From: CAZXDL01 sp964639505
GTDB taxonomy: Bacteria; Patescibacteriota; Saccharimonadia; Saccharimonadales; UBA4665
DNA: 64,000 nt
Direction of reading: 5' to 3'
Assembly (NCBI GenBank): GCA_964639505.1
Contig: CAZXDL010000001.1
Span: 106,847 to 170,846, forward strand
Made by a program: the position numbers and the translations under genes. Below are positions 60,330-64,000 of the stretch, one piece after another. The notes under the pieces are model-generated. The model was not told the DNA's origin and did not search any database. It worked only from the letters and a program-made list of their open reading frames with translations. Numbering within the stretch: the first letter of the stretch is position 1; every line of letters starts with the position of its first letter.

Positions 60330-60495
60330 GCCAAGCGAACAATTGTAAAAATTCTTAATGCATTTCTAGCAAGCGAAGTGTACAATATTCGGCAGAAGAG
60401 CTTGGGACCCTATCAAAAAGTAAATTAATAAGGGAGTTGCAGGTCAGATCAACAAGAGTTCGAAGTTCCTCAACTAAATTAACCAGGAGAAAATC
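60330..60495. other. Leader/intergenic region before the DUF7144 gene
   Basis: No gene is seen. A TACAAT at 60381-60386 is a possible -10, giving a 5' leader of about 105 nt, unusually long for this window. AGGAG stands near the downstream ATG. Confidence 0.4.
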
Positions 60496-60900
60496 ATGGC
60501 AAAAAGTACACAGAGTGAATCAGGAATGTTAGGTTGGGTTGGCTTCGCCAGCTTCATGTTACTGCTCGGCGGCTTCTTAAGCGGTCTGGCAGGTTTCGTT
60601 GCACTGTTTAAAGATACTGTTATCTACCACTCAGCAACAAACACTGCTTGGGTACTTGACTATACACAGTGGGGTTGGATCCATATTATTCTAGGCATTT
60701 TGGCGATTACAGCTGCCGGCAGTTTGATGGCCGGTAATATGTATGGTCGCGTTTTCGCTGTTTTAGTTGCTTTGGTTAGCGCCGCGGCCAACATGGCATT
60801 TATCCCTGTATATCCGATTTGGTCAATCATGGTCATCACGATTGATGTCATGGTCATATACTCGGTAATCGTACATGCCGGCGAGCTAAAAGATATCTAA
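60496..60900 (+). CDS. DUF7144-like four-helix membrane protein
   Basis: This 134-residue protein has four membrane helices. Conserved-looking blocks are LGWVGFASFMLLLGGFLSGLAGFVALF, DYTQWGWIHIILGILAITAAG and FIPVYPIWSIMVITIDVMVIYSVIVHA, as in small actinobacterial membrane proteins of this group. No charged catalytic residues are in the helices. Function unknown. CAGGAG lies 7 nt before the ATG and a strong terminator follows. Confidence 0.82.
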   Translation: MAKSTQSESGMLGWVGFASFMLLLGGFLSGLAGFVALFKDTVIYHSATNTAWVLDYTQWGWIHIILGILAITAAGSLMAGNMYGRVFAVLVALVSAAANMAFIPVYPIWSIMVITIDVMVIYSVIVHAGELKDI

Positions 60901-60919
60901 CAAACTAGATATCCCTATA

Positions 60920-60948
60920 AAGACGGCTTAGCAATAGGCCGTCTTTTT
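60920..60948 (+). terminator. Rho-independent terminator after the DUF7144 gene
   Basis: Stem AAGACGGC/GCCGTCTT (8 bp) with a 10-nt loop is followed by TTTGTTTTT. This is the clearest intrinsic terminator in the window. Confidence 0.92.
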
Positions 60949-61020
60949 GTTTTTACAAATATCTATAAGCAGTTTATGCTTTATTAGAACTCGGTTAACA
61001 TAAATATAAATTATTTTGCA

Positions 61021-62013
61021 ATGGGCGAAACCATATCCCAAAACATTCCAACAATAGCATTCCTAGTAATATACGCCGCTGTACTTCTAAAAGCGTTTTC
61101 GGTAGCATACAATCGCAGAACTAGGCCCGTCGACTTAGAGAGCACGCCAATATTGTTGGGATACTACACTGAAGGCTCGGAATTGATTCCTGCAATGCAA
61201 GGCAAGTTAGGCGACCTCGAGTACTCAGCAATTGGAATAGTTGGCAGTATGGGTGGAGGCACGACAGGTGGCAGTGCCTTGCTATATCGGATAGAGTTAC
61301 CCTTCATCACTAAGGTTCATTTACTAGCCATCCCCAAACAATCTGGAGCCACTCAGTTAAATCCCGCCAAAAGAGGTGGTTTGATGGAAAAAGTCGTGCT
61401 TGAAGGTGACTATCAAAAATACTTCACACTTTTTTGCGAAAAGGGGATGCAAGCTGACGCGAGATACGTTCTTGATCCGGCGGCTATGCAATACACTATC
61501 GAATTTAGTCAATCACATAACTGGGAAATAACAGGCAACGAACTCTACTTCGTCCAGGCTTCTGGAACCGGCTCTATGGCCGATCCGACACCTATGCAGC
61601 AAGACATCGAAAGCTTTGTGAATGAAATCCGCCCTGCTATAGGTAAAAAATTGCCAAAAAAAATCGCTTCCAGTGGCAGTAAATCAGTAGTTTATGTCGG
61701 TGAGACATACAAATGCCCAATCTGCGGCGAGCCTATGTCTGACGAAAGCAACTATTATTTATGCCCGCGCAGGCATGGCATTTTTTTAATGGGTTACAGG
61801 CTGCCACTAGTTAAGTCGGGAGCAATTTCAAACCCGCCAAACTTGGCTAATCAGTCAGCCGAACACAGCATATTAAATTGTCCAGCATGCGGCAATAAGA
61901 TGGAGCGGGTACCTTATACTGGGTCAAAAACAATTATTGATTCATGTACAAAATGCCCGTATCGCTGGCTAGACGCCGGCGAACTTGCACAGTTGCGTAA
62001 GAAGATAGCTTAA
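61021..62013 (+). CDS. Membrane-anchored protein with C-terminal zinc ribbons
   Basis: This 330-residue protein has an N-terminal hydrophobic helix at about residues 8-26 (IPTIAFLVIYAAVLLKAF). An unrecognised middle domain has a Gly-rich MGGGTTGGSALLY. Two C-terminal zinc-binding pairs follow: YKCPICGEPM...YLCPRRHG (about 232-255) and NCPACGNKM...DSCTKCPYRWLDAGEL (about 287-322), the latter resembling a TFIIB-type zinc ribbon. Function unknown. Convergent with prs, with a 4-nt tail overlap. Confidence 0.75.
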   Translation: MGETISQNIPTIAFLVIYAAVLLKAFSVAYNRRTRPVDLESTPILLGYYTEGSELIPAMQGKLGDLEYSAIGIVGSMGGGTTGGSALLYRIELPFITKVHLLAIPKQSGATQLNPAKRGGLMEKVVLEGDYQKYFTLFCEKGMQADARYVLDPAAMQYTIEFSQSHNWEITGNELYFVQASGTGSMADPTPMQQDIESFVNEIRPAIGKKLPKKIASSGSKSVVYVGETYKCPICGEPMSDESNYYLCPRRHGIFLMGYRLPLVKSGAISNPPNLANQSAEHSILNCPACGNKMERVPYTGSKTIIDSCTKCPYRWLDAGELAQLRKKIA

Positions 62014-63065
62014 TTTTCGAGAGACTCTTTATTTTCGTATATCGCTTCTAGGTGGCCGTTTCCAATAACCTGCCTAAGTGCATCACTCAAAAACCCAGCT
62101 GACGAAACAACCGTAAATTTAGGAGCATCTGGGTCGGCATCAAAATATGGTTTTGCTTCCTTGGCTTGTGGGTTTGTATCAGTCAAGATAATACCTTTCA
62201 AGCCAGAGGAACTTAATCGTTCTACCGCCGGATCTGATAGCCATGGGTGAGTGGCGGCCGCATATATGTTGCTGCTGCCTGCAGCAGATATGGCGTCTTT
62301 TGCTGAAATAATTGTGCCTGCCGTGTCAATCATGTCATCGATGATAACGGCCGTTCTGCCTGTTAAGTCGGGCAATGCTACACCTGTATGACTTACATCT
62401 TGGCTATCTGAAGAACTTCGCTCTTTATCTAGGATTATTGCCCGCGCACCGAGAATTTTAGCGGCCCTACGCGCAGTCTTCCCGCGACCTTCATCTGGCG
62501 CAACCACATCTAAGTTCCTCAGTTCTTCAGGCGTAAGCTCGCCACGGACGCCTTTTAGAACTAGTTCTAAAGCTCTAATGTTTTCTGCAACACCGGGGAA
62601 CGCAACTAAAGACTGTTCGCTGTGTATATCAACAAATAGGCTACGATCTGCTCCTGCTAAGGCTAGCATCTGCAATGTGAGCTTTATTGTAATCGGTTCT
62701 CTTTGGCCAAACGTCTTTTTATCTTGACGAGCCCCATATACATTCGGTGAAAACGCTGTAATTTGCTTAGCAGACGCCTCTTTAGCTGCTGACATTAAGA
62801 GCAGGTGCTGAATTAAGGCTTCACCTGATTTGCGTTCATCGGTTTCCGCATGTGTTTGCATGACCACGACGTCTTTGCCACGGACCGAGCGCAATATATT
62901 TACATATTCTTCGCTATTCGGGTGTTGGCTGGTTTTAACAGGGATATGCTCAATACCGAGCCTTTCAACAATGTCAACAGCCAACTCAGGGTGAGCATCA
63001 CCACTAACAAACACAGTTTGGTGCATCTGCTCTTCGCTCAAGCTGATTTTTTCAAAATCCGGCAT
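62010..63065 (-). CDS. prs: Ribose-phosphate pyrophosphokinase (PRPP synthetase)
   Basis: This 351-residue protein has two phosphoribosyltransferase-like domains. It shows FVSGDAHPELAVDIVERLG, FSPNVYGARQDKKTFGQREPITIKL (ATP-binding RQD/K region), VDIHSEQSL, VAPDEGRGKTARRAAKILG and the PRPP loop TAVIIDDMIDTAGTI. It makes PRPP from ribose-5-phosphate and ATP for nucleotide synthesis or salvage. Some loops differ from class I Prs (DEGRGKTARRA in place of DVGGVVRAR), so it is a divergent member. Confidence 0.92.
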   Translation of the reverse strand: MPDFEKISLSEEQMHQTVFVSGDAHPELAVDIVERLGIEHIPVKTSQHPNSEEYVNILRSVRGKDVVVMQTHAETDERKSGEALIQHLLLMSAAKEASAKQITAFSPNVYGARQDKKTFGQREPITIKLTLQMLALAGADRSLFVDIHSEQSLVAFPGVAENIRALELVLKGVRGELTPEELRNLDVVAPDEGRGKTARRAAKILGARAIILDKERSSSDSQDVSHTGVALPDLTGRTAVIIDDMIDTAGTIISAKDAISAAGSSNIYAAATHPWLSDPAVERLSSSGLKGIILTDTNPQAKEAKPYFDADPDAPKFTVVSSAGFLSDALRQVIGNGHLEAIYENKESLEN

Positions 63066-63189
63066 ATTTTTCCCATTAAAACTTATTGTGGTAACACAAC
63101 AGCGTTATTTATGTTAATTTTAACATATCAGGCGCTTTCTGTCCAGTTTATTGTATTGGTTATGTTTTATCCTGTTCAGGAGGCTGCGG

Positions 63190-63195
63190 TATAAT
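63190..63195 (+). promoter_or_regulatory. -10 box of the methyltransferase gene
   Basis: TATAAT lies 8 nt before the ATG at 63204; no clear -35 is visible. A 16-bp AT-rich palindrome (ATGTTAA-TT-TTAACAT, 63111-63126) lies further upstream between the divergent genes. Confidence 0.5.
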
Positions 63196-63203
63196 CAAAT
63201 ACA

Positions 63204-63863
63204 ATGTCAAAAGATAGCAAACTGAAACTTAAAGCCAAGCCTGAGACCGAAGACTTCGCACATAAATACACCGAAGAAGGCCAAGGTAAAATTGGTAGTA
63301 AGTTATTGGATGGTTATTTTCGATCGGTTGAATTGCTGGTCCAGCAAAGCGGAGTACTTGAGCGCAAATCTGCAACGGCTGTTGAAATCGGTTGTGGTGA
63401 AGGTTTTTCTACACAACGGCTACGTGAGCTGCTTCCCAAGAATATTAAGCTGCAGGCTTCTGAATATGTTGCCGAATTAGTACCCAAGGCACAGCAACGA
63501 AATCCAAAAGTTTCTATTATTGAGGAAAGTATTTACGAAACAACATACGCTGATAATACATTTGATATGGTCTTTTTGCTTGAGGTATTAGAGCATTTAG
63601 ATTTTCCTGACAAAGCCCTCCAAGAACTAGCTCGCATTATAAAACCCGATGGATTTTTGATTTTAGGCGTGCCTCGAGAGCCGTTATGGTGCACGCTCAA
63701 TATAGCTAGAGGTAAATATTTAAGGCATTTTGGTAATACGCCTGGGCATTTGAATCACTGGCCGAGCTTCGCTTTAAGACGGTTTGTAGAAAAAAATTTC
63801 GGGCCCGTTATACAAAAGAAGACTCCGTTGCCTTGGACTCAAGTCTTAGCTCAAAAACAATAA
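63204..63863 (+). CDS. Class I SAM-dependent methyltransferase
   Basis: This 219-residue protein has motif I VEIGCGEGFSTQRLRE, motif II-like DNTFDMVFLLEVLEHLDFP and the Methyltransf_11 pattern ALQELARIIKPDGFLILGVP. The C-terminal part (GNTPGHLNHWPSFALRRFVEK) resembles methyltransferases in lipid or glycan gene sets. Substrate unknown. TATAAT 8 nt before the ATG. Confidence 0.9.
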   Translation: MSKDSKLKLKAKPETEDFAHKYTEEGQGKIGSKLLDGYFRSVELLVQQSGVLERKSATAVEIGCGEGFSTQRLRELLPKNIKLQASEYVAELVPKAQQRNPKVSIIEESIYETTYADNTFDMVFLLEVLEHLDFPDKALQELARIIKPDGFLILGVPREPLWCTLNIARGKYLRHFGNTPGHLNHWPSFALRRFVEKNFGPVIQKKTPLPWTQVLAQKQ

Positions 63864-63923
63864 GTTAATCATGTTTGGAAGATTAGATTTTAGCAGGTAG
63901 AATTATACAAAAGGGAGAAATTT

Positions 63924-64000
63924 ATGGCTACAAAAGCCGGTTCTAACAAGGGTAAATTAAAACGGTTGCAAAAGCTCAGTTTGTGGTCTTATAACAATCC
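63924..64000 (+). CDS. Start of an unidentified gene (3' truncated by window edge)
   Basis: An ATG after AGGGAGAAA opens a frame that stays open to the window end, starting MATKAGSNKGKLKRLQKLSL. The N-terminus is basic. Too little is visible to assign a function. Confidence 0.55.
   Translation, partial: MATKAGSNKGKLKRLQKLSLWSYNN

Noticed and set aside
1..64000. CRISPR arrays, insertion sequences, rRNA genes
   Set aside because: No regularly spaced repeats, no transposase with terminal inverted repeats, and no rRNA sequence were seen.

Overview
The window most resembles a chromosome segment of a Candidate Phyla Radiation bacterium, probably Saccharibacteria (TM7). This is inferred from content and was not checked by any search. 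Genes are tightly packed with many 4-nt overlaps, TGA is used as stop, and many starts sit only 6-9 nt downstream of a -10 hexamer. A short aerobic chain without complexes I or III (NDH-2, an FAD-linked oxidase, bo3-type quinol oxidase, F1Fo ATP synthase) stands beside a phosphoketolase/acetate kinase pathway.

Layout. 0-7 kb: end of a PAS histidine kinase, a receiver-only regulator, a Crp/Fnr regulator and envelope genes (LCP transferase, GT2 and GT39-like glycosyltransferases, flippase-like protein). 7-15 kb: cyoABCDE, a lactate/glycolate-type FAD oxidase and NDH-2. 15-20 kb: a UvrD/AddA-like helicase-nuclease, an aquaporin with an altered filter and two unknown proteins. 20.7-27.4 kb: the ATP synthase operon behind a Crp/Fnr-like box. 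27.5-32 kb: small housekeeping genes, smpB and tRNA-Asn. 32.2-37.1 kb: a metal/thiol island (CDF exporter, DsbA-like protein, His-rich proteins, VanY) divergent from a CsoR-controlled copper operon. 37.1-43.2 kb: a phage-derived leftward module (ParB-methyltransferase, small and large terminase, a structured RNA, a FxLYD protein, a serine recombinase). 43.3-44.7 kb: a two-gene CBASS-like unit. 44.75-52.43 kb: a TrpR-headed cluster flanked by 63-bp direct repeats. 52.4-64 kb: small unknown genes, ackA-xfp, a holin/phosphatase fusion, prs and a methyltransferase.

How genes may work together: NDH-2 and the FAD oxidase would reduce quinone, bo3 oxidase would reoxidise it with O2 and pump protons, and the ATP synthase, whose c subunit lacks Na+ ligands, would use the gradient. 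Phosphoketolase and acetate kinase give substrate-level ATP from pentose phosphates.

The strongest candidates for something undescribed are: (1) the TrpR cluster, with a canonical TrpR operator, two archaeal-type TrpRS-like proteins, three mutually similar proteins of unknown function, a racemase and a chorismate-mutase-like protein; (2) a riboswitch-like RNA at 38968-39142; (3) a CD-NTase paired with a membrane-anchored Rossmann-like protein. The ackA gene is interrupted by a 100-N scaffold gap flanked by identical 55-bp ends, so the break is almost certainly an assembly artefact.
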